36,691 bases of DNA from CAVURW01 sp963743595 (GCA_963743595.1 CAVURW010000238.1:1-36691); one strand, 5' to 3'. Shown: positions 8,846-17,467, counted from the first letter of the stretch. Notes: generated from the letters alone by a model not told the origin. Numbers and translations are program-made.

Positions 8846-9244
8846 ATGGCGACACACATCTCCTATAATTTTCAGTGCCCGCGCTGTGGTGCGGATTACA
8901 TTCCCTACGATACGGCCGTCCCGTGCCCGAACTGCTTTAAGGTGGAAGAGCAGCGCTTTGACTTCGTGACTCGCGCGGTGAATGCGGCTTTGACGAACCA
9001 AGCTCGCCGAGGAGCCTACACGCCCGTTACGTTTGTGCCGAAAAGCTTTGCAGATCAGGTGTTGAAGGTGTGTCTGGAACTCTTGCAGACGCATAGCAGC
9101 ACAGGCGGCAAGACCTTTGATGAAGTGGTGGTGGAGTGGACTTATCTCCCGGTGGATTGGGGCGATCAAATTTACGTAAGAGATTTCATCGCGGGGGCTG
9201 CGCGGCGGGTTTACGAAGAGTTGCAAAAACAGCAAGCGGTGTGA
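8846..9244 (+). CDS. Zinc-ribbon hypothetical protein
   Basis: The 132-aa protein begins at ATG 8846 (MATHISYNFQCPRCG), chosen over a longer upstream extension because the zinc ribbon starts there. A CPRC...CPNC pair (residues ~11-30) forms a compact zinc knuckle. The rest is helical with a conserved-looking WTYLPVDWGDQIYVRDF segment and no membrane segment. It ends 13 bases before the MFS transporter on the same strand and is probably cotranscribed with it. I do not recognise the C-terminal domain and assign no function. Confidence 0.7.
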   Translation: MATHISYNFQCPRCGADYIPYDTAVPCPNCFKVEEQRFDFVTRAVNAALTNQARRGAYTPVTFVPKSFADQVLKVCLELLQTHSSTGGKTFDEVVVEWTYLPVDWGDQIYVRDFIAGAARRVYEELQKQQAV

Positions 9245-9257
9245 CTTTGCTCAAGTG

Positions 9258-10547
9258 ATGGAAGTGAGCAAAAGTAGCGGCGAGGGAACGAAGCACGACC
9301 CTTACGCGGCGTTTCGTTACCCAGCCTATAGCTATTTCGTGTTTGGGCGCAGTTTTACGCTCGTGGCAGTGCAGATGCAGGTGGTGGCGGTGAGCTACGA
9401 TTTATACCAAAAACTTCACCTGCGGATGGGGCAATCTGAGGGGCAATCGGCCATGGGTCTGGGGATGGTCGGATTAACGCAGGTGATCCCAGTGCTGCTC
9501 TTCGCGCTGCCGGCCGGGACGGTGGCCGATTGGTTTAGCCGCCGCACCGTAACGATGGTCACGCAGCTCGTGATGGCGTTTTGCGTGATGGCGATGTTGG
9601 CCCTGAGCGTGTTTAACGGCCCCGTTTACGGCTTCTACGCGATCCTCTTTTTAAACGCCACGGCGCGGATCTTTGCGATTCCGGCGGTATCATCGCTCTT
9701 CTCCATTTTAGTGCCATTGGAGGTGTTGCCAAATGCCAGCACATGGAACACCAGCCTGTTTCAACTGTGTGGGATGGTGGGGCCAGCGCTGGGCGGCGTG
9801 CTGATTTGGGATGTGGGCGTGCAGTGGACTTACATCGCGAATCTCGCGCTCATGTCGATCGGGTTTGCGCTGATCACGAAGACCGTTCCAATCGGACAAA
9901 TTGCGGCGAAGAAGACCAGTTTTACCATGGAATCGTTGGTGGAGGGCGTGCGTTTTGTCTTTCGACAGAGAATCATCCTGGCGACGTTCACCCTCGACCT
10001 ATTCGCCGTGCTGTTGGGTGGAGCGACGGCCCTGCTGCCCATCTTAGCCGATCTGGTTCATGCGACGCCCCGTGGCTTCGGCCTCATGCGCGCGGCTCCT
10101 GCGGCGGGGGCGGTGGTGATGGCGCTGCTCACGGCGCATTTACCGCCATGGAAAAAGCCGGGCTGGGTGATGTTGCGAGCGTTCATCGTCTTTGGTATCG
10201 CCACGGGAGTGCTAGGGCTCTCGGGCAATTTTTGGCTCTCGATGGCGGCGCTATTTGTCATCGGCGCGGCCGATAATGTGAGCGTCGTTGTGCGGCAGAC
10301 ATTGATTCAAATTTTGACACCGAATGAGATGCGTGGCCGGGTCGCTTCGGTCGGATTTATCTTCATTTCGTGTTCTAATGACCTGGGCGAATACGAGTCC
10401 GGCGTCACGGCTTCGTGGTGGGGCACGGAAGGCTCTGTGGTTTTTGGGGGGCTGGGAACGATTCTGGTGGCAGCTCTGTGCGCTCTGGGTTTTCCGGAAC
10501 TGCGGCGGGTGGGGAAGCTGAATGATCTAAAGCCACTAGAGAAGTAG
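9258..10547 (+). CDS. MFS exporter, EntS / MFS_3 type
   Basis: The 429-aa inner-membrane protein has about 12 hydrophobic helices. The loop after helix 2 carries the MFS motif A in the MFS_3 form (LPAGTVADWFSRR, residues ~84-96). Near the C-terminus is the block EMRGRVASVGFIFIS followed by LGEYESGVTASWWG, which is characteristic of the enterobactin-exporter (EntS)/DHA3 branch. These proteins export siderophores, drugs or other small molecules by proton antiport. No siderophore or antibiotic genes are nearby, so the substrate is unknown. The start is GTG 9255 or ATG 9258; I use the ATG. Confidence 0.85.
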   Translation: MEVSKSSGEGTKHDPYAAFRYPAYSYFVFGRSFTLVAVQMQVVAVSYDLYQKLHLRMGQSEGQSAMGLGMVGLTQVIPVLLFALPAGTVADWFSRRTVTMVTQLVMAFCVMAMLALSVFNGPVYGFYAILFLNATARIFAIPAVSSLFSILVPLEVLPNASTWNTSLFQLCGMVGPALGGVLIWDVGVQWTYIANLALMSIGFALITKTVPIGQIAAKKTSFTMESLVEGVRFVFRQRIILATFTLDLFAVLLGGATALLPILADLVHATPRGFGLMRAAPAAGAVVMALLTAHLPPWKKPGWVMLRAFIVFGIATGVLGLSGNFWLSMAALFVIGAADNVSVVVRQTLIQILTPNEMRGRVASVGFIFISCSNDLGEYESGVTASWWGTEGSVVFGGLGTILVAALCALGFPELRRVGKLNDLKPLEK

Positions 10548-10584
10548 AGTTGACAACACGCCGTCTCATGGTTCTTTCTGCGGT

Positions 10585-11046
10585 ATGAGCGAACTTAAAG
10601 TAGGCGATAAGGCACCCGCATTTAGTGCGGCAGATCAGAGCGGTAAAACGATTTCATTATCCGATTTCACCGGAAAAACGGTGGTTCTCTATTTTTACCC
10701 GAAGGACGATACACCCGGATGCACGAAGGAAGCATGCTCCTTTCGTGACGAGTTTTCCAAGTTTCAGGACAAGAATGTCGTCGTACTCGGCGTAAGCCCG
10801 GACGATGTGAAATCCCACGGGGAATTCGCCACGAAATTCAACCTGCCGTTTTCGCTCTTGGCTGATACGGAGAAGAAAATGGCGAACGATTACGGCGTTT
10901 GGGTCGAGAAAAACATGTATGGCAAGAAGAGCATGGGTGTCGAGCGGAGCACGTTTGTCATTGACGGCGCTGGGAAGCTCCAGGCGATTCATCGCAAGGT
11001 GAAAGCGGAGACTCATCCCGTCGAACTGCTGGCGTCATTGAGCTAG
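10585..11046 (+). CDS. bcp: Thioredoxin-dependent peroxiredoxin Bcp/PrxQ
   Basis: The 153-aa protein is a full-length AhpC/TSA-family peroxiredoxin of the BCP (PrxQ) class. The active-site block PKDDTPGCTKEACSF holds the peroxidatic Cys46 and, five residues later, the resolving Cys51, the spacing typical of atypical 2-Cys BCPs. VGDKAPAF at the N-terminus and FVIDGAGKLQ near the end are family hallmarks. It reduces hydrogen peroxide and organic hydroperoxides in the cytoplasm using thioredoxin. It follows the MFS gene by 37 bases on the same strand but has no functional link to it that I can see. Confidence 0.95.
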   Translation: MSELKVGDKAPAFSAADQSGKTISLSDFTGKTVVLYFYPKDDTPGCTKEACSFRDEFSKFQDKNVVVLGVSPDDVKSHGEFATKFNLPFSLLADTEKKMANDYGVWVEKNMYGKKSMGVERSTFVIDGAGKLQAIHRKVKAETHPVELLASLS

Positions 11047-11121
11047 CGTCGACTGGGCCTCTCGCTAATTTTGCAAAAAACACCTTGGCAAGAGGGCCGG
11101 GTGATCGCCAACATACGCGTA

Positions 11122-12438
11122 ATGTCATTAAACGATCTTTTCGCCAACGCGTCGCTGTTCACCCCGACAGAGCCGGAGTCCCGGGAGAAAATGGGGATCG
11201 ACGAACAAGTCATTGAGGGCTTGATCCTGCGCATGCTCTACTTGCGCACGACCGTTGTAGCGTACGAGATGGTGCAGGAACTCTGCGTGCCGTTTTACGG
11301 TGTGCTCGAGCCCATTTTGACGAAGCTGCGCGATAGCCGATTGATCGAAATCGTTCGAGGCGATATCTCAGCAAATTACTACGTCTACGGCATGACTGAA
11401 GCCGGGCGTACACGCGCCCAGCAGAGTATGGAGCAGACCACGTACATCGGGCCAGCGCCGGTTTCGGTGGATGACTACGTGAAAAACGTGGCTCAGCAGA
11501 GTCTGCGCAACGTAACGGTTAACGCCGACCGGCTGCGCCAATCGTTTCGCGGGATGGTCTATGACGACCTGATTCTGGAGTCTCTCGGACCTGCCGTAAA
11601 CTCTGGTCGTTCCATCTTTTTGTACGGTCCTCCTGGCAATGGGAAAACCTCCATCTGCGAGCGGATGGTGGAATCGTTCGGAGGTGCCATCTTCATTCCC
11701 TACGCGATCGAAGTTAAAGGCTCCATCATCAAGGTGTTCGATGAGTACAATCACAGCCAAGTTTTCCCGGAGTCCGATATGCGACTGCAGGGCAAGTACG
11801 ATCGCCGTTACCGCCTAATTAAACGCCCGGTCATCATCGTTGGGGGTGAATTGACCATGGAATCGCTCGATTTGATTTGGAACAAGGAAGCGCGGTTCTA
11901 CGAAGCGCCGTTCCAGCTGAAAGCAAACGGTGGCGCTTTCATGATCGATGACTTTGGTCGTCAACGTATCGAGCCTAAGACGCTGCTGAACCGGTGGATC
12001 GTTCCGCTGGAAAAGCGCCGCGACTTCTTGACGCTTCACACAGGCACGAAGATCGAAATTCCGTTCGATGAACTGATCATCTTCTCCACCAACCTGAACC
12101 CGAAAGACCTGGTCGACGAAGCGTTCCTGCGTCGTATTCGGTACAAGATCGCGATTAACGATCCGACCTACGAAAATTTCCGCACGATCTGGCGGATTGT
12201 CAGTGAGAAAAATGGGTTGCCGTACATGGACGAAATCGTCGATTACTTCGTGCAAAACCACTTGGTCTCACACAAGCGACCGTTCCGCGGCTGTATCCCT
12301 CGCGATATCATCGATAACATCATCGATATGTGCCGGTACCGGCAGATTGAACCGACGATCACCGCACAGATGTTGGACGATGCCGCAAATGCGTACTTCG
12401 CTCGATTCGAAGATAAGAACTACAGCGCGGTGATTTAA
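11122..12438 (+). CDS. AAA+ ATPase with N-terminal winged-helix-like domain
   Basis: From ATG 11122 (MSLNDLFANASLF) the protein is 438 aa; TTG/GTG starts up to 51 bases upstream are possible. Residues ~28-100 look like a winged helix (VAYEMVQELCVPFYGVLEPILTKL, then YYVYGMTEAG). The AAA+ core follows: Walker A GPPGNGKT (169-176), Walker B FMIDDFG (~273-279), sensor 1 Asn324 (IIFSTNLNP) and an arginine-finger-like region (EAFLRRIR, 333-340). It is cytoplasmic. AAA proteins of this type are widespread and uncharacterised in several phyla; remodelling of a protein complex is the general expectation. The next gene starts one base after its stop, so coupling with a membrane protein is likely. Confidence 0.85.
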   Translation: MSLNDLFANASLFTPTEPESREKMGIDEQVIEGLILRMLYLRTTVVAYEMVQELCVPFYGVLEPILTKLRDSRLIEIVRGDISANYYVYGMTEAGRTRAQQSMEQTTYIGPAPVSVDDYVKNVAQQSLRNVTVNADRLRQSFRGMVYDDLILESLGPAVNSGRSIFLYGPPGNGKTSICERMVESFGGAIFIPYAIEVKGSIIKVFDEYNHSQVFPESDMRLQGKYDRRYRLIKRPVIIVGGELTMESLDLIWNKEARFYEAPFQLKANGGAFMIDDFGRQRIEPKTLLNRWIVPLEKRRDFLTLHTGTKIEIPFDELIIFSTNLNPKDLVDEAFLRRIRYKIAINDPTYENFRTIWRIVSEKNGLPYMDEIVDYFVQNHLVSHKRPFRGCIPRDIIDNIIDMCRYRQIEPTITAQMLDDAANAYFARFEDKNYSAVI

Positions 12439-12439
12439 C

Positions 12440-12817
12440 GTGAAAGCGAGTTGGATTTTTGGGGCATTGTTTGGCCTTCTCATAGGGATTGGCGTCTTGG
12501 TTTCGTGCCTGCTTTATCTCCATGAGGAAGGCCTTACCGTGCGGGTGAAAGGCATGGTGGTGGAGGTTCGTCCATTTCAAAAAGTGAGATACATGGCGGC
12601 GGATGACAGCAAAACCGCGCATTTCGTGGTCTCGAAACACCCTACAGCGCCGGTGGGTGCGGAAGTTCCCATCTACTACGAGCTGGGGGATTCGGCAAAT
12701 GGAAGTCTTGCCAGCCCGGCAGATGAAGTCGCCGCGCGAATCGGTTCGATATGGGTGACGGTCATGTTTCTAAGCTGCCTCGGTTGGGTGCTCTGGCTAC
12801 AGACCGGTCCGGAGTGA
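12440..12817 (+). CDS. DUF3592-like small membrane protein
   Basis: The 125-aa protein starts with GTG at 12440, one base after the AAA+ gene's TAA, which suggests translational coupling. Hydrophobic helices lie at residues ~5-27 (IFGALFGLLIGIGVLVSCLL) and ~102-120 (SIWVTVMFLSCLGWVLWL). Between them is a small extracytoplasmic beta-type domain (VKGMVVEVRPFQKVRY, then PVGAEVPIYYELGDS). This two-helix sandwich with a G-V-V-E...V-P-I-Y-Y pattern resembles DUF3592 proteins, whose function is unknown. The tight coupling makes it a candidate membrane partner of the ATPase, but nothing direct shows this. Confidence 0.7.
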   Translation: MKASWIFGALFGLLIGIGVLVSCLLYLHEEGLTVRVKGMVVEVRPFQKVRYMAADDSKTAHFVVSKHPTAPVGAEVPIYYELGDSANGSLASPADEVAARIGSIWVTVMFLSCLGWVLWLQTGPE

Positions 12818-12997
12818 TTCATGCCCCATGGGGCAATTGCCGGTTACAAGCTGGAGAGGATCTCACTGGTGGTGAAGCGGAAGAACGGTTCACGGGTAAC
12901 CAAGGTCAATCCGCAATCGCGCCGATTTCCTTCACCGGGGCAAAATAAATGTCCAGATTTTTGTAACCTTGGCCAAAGCGTGCCAGTCTGCTCAGAT

Positions 12998-13882
12998 ATG
13001 AAACAAATCTCTTTAGCAACAATTGCCTCCGTTATCGTGGCGGTATCGCTTACGTCCGCTTCCGCCTTTCCTCATCGCGCCGGTGGCGATGGTGGCTTTG
13101 ATCGTAATGCCGTTCACCCTGGTGATGCCACCAGCCAAGGTTCTTGGTCGAACAGCAATGGTGGTTCTGGAACCCGTCACGATACCAATACTTGGAGCAA
13201 CGGGACCGGCACCAACACGGGAACTGGCACATGGACCAACAAAAACGGCGGCACCGGTTCCCATACATGGGACAACACGTACACACCCGGCTCTAACGGC
13301 ACCGGCTCGGGAACCCATCAATCCAGCACAACCTTCGCTGATGGCAAGACCGCTTCCAGCCAAGGCACGCTCACGAAGACAGCTCCCGGTGACTACAGCT
13401 ACTCCGGAACGCACACCACGCAGAATGGCCAGACACTAGATGTGTCTCGCACGTCGGACAAGACCTCAACCGGACGCCAAGTCGATACCAGTGTCTACAA
13501 TCCTACGACTGGTAAGACCTCGACCTCGGATCAAACCTACACGAAGACGAGCGATGGTTACGATAAGACGGGCACGGTAACAGGACCGAACGGCAAGACC
13601 GCCACGGATAGCCAAACGGTCTCATGGCAGGCGCAATCGAACGGCTCGGTAACGCGCACCTCTGACAGCTCCGTAACGGGGCCGAACGGCAAGACCGCCA
13701 CGGACGTGAACACCCAGAACTACTCGAAGTCTGGGAACACGGTGGACCGCTCCGGTTCTAACACCTACACCGGACCTAACGGCAACTCGACGACAACAAG
13801 CAGCAGCGGAACGACGACCTTCACGCCGGCTGCACCGTCGCCTGTTCCTCCGACCACTCCGTCGACCACTCCTCAAAACTAA
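12998..13882 (+). CDS. Secreted Thr/Ser/Asn/Gly-rich repeat protein
   Basis: The 294-aa protein starts at ATG 12998; the upstream extension of the frame has no signal-like start. Residues 1-22 form a signal peptide (TIASVIVAVSLTSASAFP). The mature part is low in hydrophobics and built from degenerate repeats such as VTGPNGKTATD, VYNPTTGKTSTSD, ADGKTASSQ and NGQTLDVSR, spaced about 30-40 residues. It ends in a Pro/Thr tail (PVPPTTPSTTPQN). The repeats look like short beta-hairpin units of an extracellular or cell-surface protein. I see no enzymatic motif. A strong terminator follows 25 bases after the stop, so the gene ends a transcript. Confidence 0.75.
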   Translation: MKQISLATIASVIVAVSLTSASAFPHRAGGDGGFDRNAVHPGDATSQGSWSNSNGGSGTRHDTNTWSNGTGTNTGTGTWTNKNGGTGSHTWDNTYTPGSNGTGSGTHQSSTTFADGKTASSQGTLTKTAPGDYSYSGTHTTQNGQTLDVSRTSDKTSTGRQVDTSVYNPTTGKTSTSDQTYTKTSDGYDKTGTVTGPNGKTATDSQTVSWQAQSNGSVTRTSDSSVTGPNGKTATDVNTQNYSKSGNTVDRSGSNTYTGPNGNSTTTSSSGTTTFTPAAPSPVPPTTPSTTPQN

Positions 13883-13906
13883 AGCAGAAATCGGTTAGTA
13901 ACTAAA

Positions 13907-13945
13907 CGGGCGGATTCTCAATAATGAGGGTCCGCCTGTTTTTTT
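13907..13945 (+). terminator. Strong Rho-independent terminator
   Basis: A 13-bp hairpin (13907-13919 paired with 13926-13938, loop AATAAT) is followed at once by seven T residues (13939-13945). All 13 positions pair, counting G-T wobbles. It sits directly after the secreted repeat protein. Confidence 0.85.
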
Positions 13946-13985
13946 GATTCTGGTGGGTCTTCGAAAATGTTGTACTCGGCGACTG

Positions 13986-14162
13986 ATGAACGTCCCGTTA
14001 GTTACGCTGCTATCCCAGCCGATCTCCGTGACCATTTCAGCGTTGGGGAATCCCGGCGAGATCAAGATGGGTCCGAAGGGAAAGGGCGAACAGTGGAGCT
14101 ATAATTACGGGGTTGAGTGGATTGTCCTAATGCCAATTAACGAGATCGTTTCAAGATTTTGA
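13986..14162 (+). CDS. Doubtful 58-aa ORF
   Basis: A short frame from ATG 13986 encodes 58 residues with a plausible segment (NPGEIKMGPKGKGEQWSYNY). It could be a small protein or the tail of a broken gene. The frame is open upstream through the terminator, which argues against a longer real gene here. I recognise no family, and the call is weak. Confidence 0.2.
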   Translation: MNVPLVTLLSQPISVTISALGNPGEIKMGPKGKGEQWSYNYGVEWIVLMPINEIVSRF

Positions 14163-14177
14163 TTAGCATCGACTGTT

Positions 14178-14621
14178 ATGAATAGGAAATTCAGAAGTTT
14201 TTTGGGCAACTTTTTAGCACTGGGAAAGTACATCATCATTCCATGTATTTCTGCCTCGATAATATTATGGATAATTGTGTCGTTCATTCACGAGATTGCT
14301 CACCCTGGTCCAGATTTTAGAAAACTTAGCCAAGCGCGTGAGGATATCATTATCATTTCCTTTTGGTTTCGATTATATAAATCCGAAAATGGTTCGTTTC
14401 CATCCTCTGAGCAAGGTCTACAAGCTCTCGTAACAAGGCCAGCGATTCCACTGCTAGCTATACACTGGCGTCAATATATAGAAGTATTGCCATTGGATCC
14501 CTGGAACCATCCTTACAAATACAGGTGTCCCGGAATTTATGGAAGTTTCGATATTTATTCGATGGGACCAGATGGAATAGATGCGACAGTTGACGACATA
14601 CGAAGTAAGAGTACGTCTTAG
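14178..14621 (+). CDS. Membrane-anchored GspG-like (T2SSG) domain protein
   Basis: The 147-aa protein has one hydrophobic helix near residues 18-40 (KYIIIPCISASIILWIIVSF). A C-terminal domain like that of the major type II pseudopilin follows. It shows AREDIIIISFWFRLYKSENG, FPSSEQGLQALVTRP, EVLPLDPWNHPYKYRCPG and FDIYSMGPDGIDATVDDI, in the same order as in GspG. The prepilin peptidase signal (G-F-T-L-I-E type) is missing, and the anchor is an ordinary signal-anchor. It is therefore not a classical pseudopilin. It lies in an AT-rich islet with no other secretion genes. Its role is unknown; a repurposed calcium-binding pseudopilin fold is the simplest reading. Confidence 0.75.
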   Translation: MNRKFRSFLGNFLALGKYIIIPCISASIILWIIVSFIHEIAHPGPDFRKLSQAREDIIIISFWFRLYKSENGSFPSSEQGLQALVTRPAIPLLAIHWRQYIEVLPLDPWNHPYKYRCPGIYGSFDIYSMGPDGIDATVDDIRSKSTS

Positions 14622-14648
14622 GTAATGTTATGAAGATCGGCTAAGATA

Positions 14649-14906
14649 ATGAAGTATGATCGCTTTTTAGCAGCATGCAATGGATTTACATATTCGTCTA
14701 TATTGGGATTGTGGATGGCGCTTTTGCTGCCTATATTTCCTGGTATTATTATTTCGTGGTCATTTGTTCTGATCTCTTCCAGTGTGGGGCTGCTCTTAGG
14801 TGTTGTCTGTCGGTCGAATATGTTTATGCTTATACTCTCAATATCTTATGTTTTGAGTAATTTTTTGATCTGGTACTCAATCCGTCATTACTTATTTCAG
14901 ATCTAG
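14649..14906 (+). CDS. Small hydrophobic membrane protein
   Basis: The 85-aa protein starts at ATG 14649, 27 bases after the GspG-like gene on the same strand. It has three hydrophobic stretches (roughly residues 14-33, 36-52 and 57-80), including SSILGLWMALLLPIFPGIII and FMLILSISYVLSNFLIWY. It has no charged catalytic positions or cysteine motif and matches no family I know. It is likely an inner-membrane protein cotranscribed with the GspG-like gene. Confidence 0.5.
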   Translation: MKYDRFLAACNGFTYSSILGLWMALLLPIFPGIIISWSFVLISSSVGLLLGVVCRSNMFMLILSISYVLSNFLIWYSIRHYLFQI

Positions 14907-14934
14907 CCCCGTTGACTGGACTATTAGTGAGTAT

Positions 14935-15561
14935 TTATTCGATGAGTATAGCTGATGGATCCCATTTCTCGCCTGGAATATAGCCTCTTAATTCCACTGC
15001 TATATCTTTTAAGTCGGGGCTGGCATCCCTCAATCTTTGCAAATCCCTTTGCATGTGAGATATCTCAGCTTGAAAATTAGAGTCTGAAAACAGACGGTCC
15101 TCAAAGAGAATCCTCTCAGGACCAATAACATCCGAACATCTATACCAACGTAAACAAGCGGCACCTCTGAACGGAAGTAGAGAGTAGAACAATATGTGTG
15201 AAGGTGTGTCAGGCTCAGGCTGTTCTTCAACAAGCCATCGAAGCGCGGTATCCAAAACGATGCATACCCCACAAGGGCAAGGTCAGCGTAATTGCCGTGG
15301 TCATCCATGTGAGGAGTGGCGTGCTCTATGCCCAACAACCATTCTTTATATTATTCATCATCAGAGTTTCTTGTGAAATATGGGTAATTATAGTGTCAAT
15401 TACGCTTTTAATAAGATCGTAATTGCCCCAACGCTCCTTCTCAAAAAAGTATCCGTAAAACCGCTCCAGCCTTGCCGCATTTAGAGCACAAAACAAGGAG
15501 ACCGCCTATTAGAGAGTTCATTGAGATCCCATTCAAGCTCCCGAAAAGTCCCAGAATCCAT
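14935..15561 (-). pseudogene. DUF416-like (YjaG-like) gene with three one-base frameshifts
   Basis: Read leftward from ATG 15561 (MDSGTFRELEWDLNELSNRR), a coherent ~209-aa protein appears only if one base is added at each of three homopolymers: the A-run at 15490-15493, the T-run at 15345-15347 and the A-run at 15254-15257. The joined pieces include LNAARLERFYGYFFEKERWG, LLGIEHATPHMDDHGNYADL, LDTALRWLVEEQPEP and HMQRDLQRLRDASPDLKDI. Length and pattern resemble DUF416/YjaG (~196 aa), with an N-terminal helical core and a C-terminal QxxDLxxL helix. Family function is unknown. All three lesions shift the frame the same way. Neighbouring long genes are intact, so decay is more likely than poor sequencing, though homopolymer errors remain possible. 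Confidence 0.7.
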
Positions 15562-15587
15562 TTTCGTATACTATGTCCAACGATAGA

Positions 15588-17315
15588 TCAGATATCACCT
15601 ACCACCTTCAAGCAATAGGCAAAATCGCACGGCTTTTGGGTCGGTAGGGTGACTTCCAAGCCAGCGGCGGTTTGTTGGAAAGAGACGGGATTTGGGTCGC
15701 CCAGCAGAGTCACGGATCGGACGGTCCCGGCTGTTGTGGCCAGGGAATGGATCACTACTTTGTTATCGGCCGGCCATGCCATCAGGTAGGCGTAGACGGC
15801 ACCATCCTTGGTAGTGAAGCGTATATCGGCACTGGAATAAGGTGTTTTGGCCTGGCTGGGGCTCAGATTTCCATGGTTCATGATGACCGTTCCTTCGTGC
15901 CAAACTTTCCAAGCACTGGAATCATAAATGCCTTCGCTGTTCACATCCATCCACTTGCCCATGTCCTCCAAAGTCTGTATGCCGCCCGGATCCAGCTCGC
16001 CGTGTGGGTTTAAGGGAATGTTGATGGCGTAATTTCCATCGTGGGAGACGGCCTCCAGCATCTGGTGGATCACCATGCCGCTGTCGTAAAAGGTGCCTGC
16101 TTTGTAAAACCACTCGCCGAGGCCATTTTCCGTTTGCCAGGGCTGATCGAGCTTTATCTCATTGGGTACGCTGGATTCCACGTTGACCGCCACCGCTCGT
16201 GGGTCTTCATTTCCCTTGGTAAATGCCATGGCATCCAATGTTCCGCCATTCTTCTTCATATTGGTGTTATAGAGGTGCGCGATGACTCGGGGCGTAGCGT
16301 CGGCCCGCAAGCCCTTGCCCGTACCGTGTCCACAGAATGGGTAACTCCCTCCGCCATCGAAGTAGATAAAATCGGGCGAGAACTGATCAATTGCATCAAT
16401 CACCCGATGGGTCCATTTTGTAGCGAACCACGTGGCAAAATCGTGGTGATATTTTAGATTGCCGTTCGGGATGCCGTGGGAGAGCGGATCCTTCATGCGG
16501 TAGGCGGTCAATCCGTCCTTCCAAGTAGGCGGGACGGTTACTTCATCCTTGAGATCAATGCCGTAAAGATCTTTCAAATCGAGCCCCATCTTTTTCCACC
16601 AAGTATCCTTGCCTGTATAATCCTGGGCTCCGTCATAGGGAACATCTTTCTTAGGGCCATCCAAGTCACTCAAGAAAGCGGGCTGATACCACCAGATAGA
16701 ATAATCGCCATGGAACGCGATCCCGAACCGCATGCCCTCTTTATCGGCCGCCTTTTTCCAGTCGCCTACAATGCTGCGATGCGGTCCTATTTTCACTGAG
16801 TTCCAGGGCTGATACTTTGAATCCCAGAGATCAAAATTATCGTGATGCATCCCCTGGGCAATGACATAGCGAGCCCCAGCCTTTTTGTAGAGCGCCATCA
16901 GCTTTTCGGGATCCCACTTGTCCGCCGTCCAAAGAGGCAGCATGTCCTTATAGCCGAATTCACTTGGATGCCCGTATTTCAGTAGGTGATCCTGATAAAC
17001 CCCGCCATACCGGCCCCACGCATACTTGGGCATGTAGAGCCACTTGGCATACCAATCCCCGTCTTCACCCTCCGATTGAGGACCCCAGTGCAACCACATC
17101 CCGATCTTGGCGTGCCGCCACCACTTTGGCTGCTTAAAGTTGTCTCCCAGTGATTTCCAATCGGGTTTGCACGGGCCGTCTGCTATGGGCACATTGATGA
17201 CTTCCATACCGTTCGGAAGGACCTGTGGGGGTGCGCTTTCTTCAGCTTCCAAATTCAGAACCGACCCAATGAGCAAAGCGAGCGTGGCTCGGGTGATACG
17301 ATGCAATTCCAACAT
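15588..17315 (-). CDS. Secreted alpha-L-fucosidase, GH29 family
   Basis: The 575-aa protein has a signal peptide (residues ~8-24, TRATLALLIGSVLNLEAE) and a GH29 catalytic barrel. Family blocks include WWRHAKIGMWLHWGPQS, the substrate-binding His157-His158 in QGMHHDNFDLWDSKYQPW, FGIAFHGDYS, and the nucleophile block PDFIYFDGGG with predicted nucleophile Asp320. A C-terminal beta-sandwich (from ~500) carries SADIRFTTKDGAVYAY, typical of GH29. It removes alpha-L-fucose from glycans in the periplasm or outside the cell. Several substitutions around the nucleophile loop mean a relaxed or different specificity is possible. It is a single gene in an otherwise mixed area. Confidence 0.9.
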   Translation of the reverse strand: MLELHRITRATLALLIGSVLNLEAEESAPPQVLPNGMEVINVPIADGPCKPDWKSLGDNFKQPKWWRHAKIGMWLHWGPQSEGEDGDWYAKWLYMPKYAWGRYGGVYQDHLLKYGHPSEFGYKDMLPLWTADKWDPEKLMALYKKAGARYVIAQGMHHDNFDLWDSKYQPWNSVKIGPHRSIVGDWKKAADKEGMRFGIAFHGDYSIWWYQPAFLSDLDGPKKDVPYDGAQDYTGKDTWWKKMGLDLKDLYGIDLKDEVTVPPTWKDGLTAYRMKDPLSHGIPNGNLKYHHDFATWFATKWTHRVIDAIDQFSPDFIYFDGGGSYPFCGHGTGKGLRADATPRVIAHLYNTNMKKNGGTLDAMAFTKGNEDPRAVAVNVESSVPNEIKLDQPWQTENGLGEWFYKAGTFYDSGMVIHQMLEAVSHDGNYAINIPLNPHGELDPGGIQTLEDMGKWMDVNSEGIYDSSAWKVWHEGTVIMNHGNLSPSQAKTPYSSADIRFTTKDGAVYAYLMAWPADNKVVIHSLATTAGTVRSVTLLGDPNPVSFQQTAAGLEVTLPTQKPCDFAYCLKVVGDI

Positions 17316-17467
17316 TCGACTACATTGCCACCAGCCTCACTAAAGTAACATACAAAATACGCGCATATCCTATGTGATATTACGCAAATTCGACCAATTC
17401 ACGGGCCGAAAAATTCCGAAACCTCCCGTGCATAGGAGCCGGACGACAAAAAGGACTTACCAGACCC

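Noticed and set aside
10550..10580. TTGACA upstream of bcp
   Set aside because: With normal spacing the -10 would be TCTTTC and leave no leader before the ATG; too weak to call.
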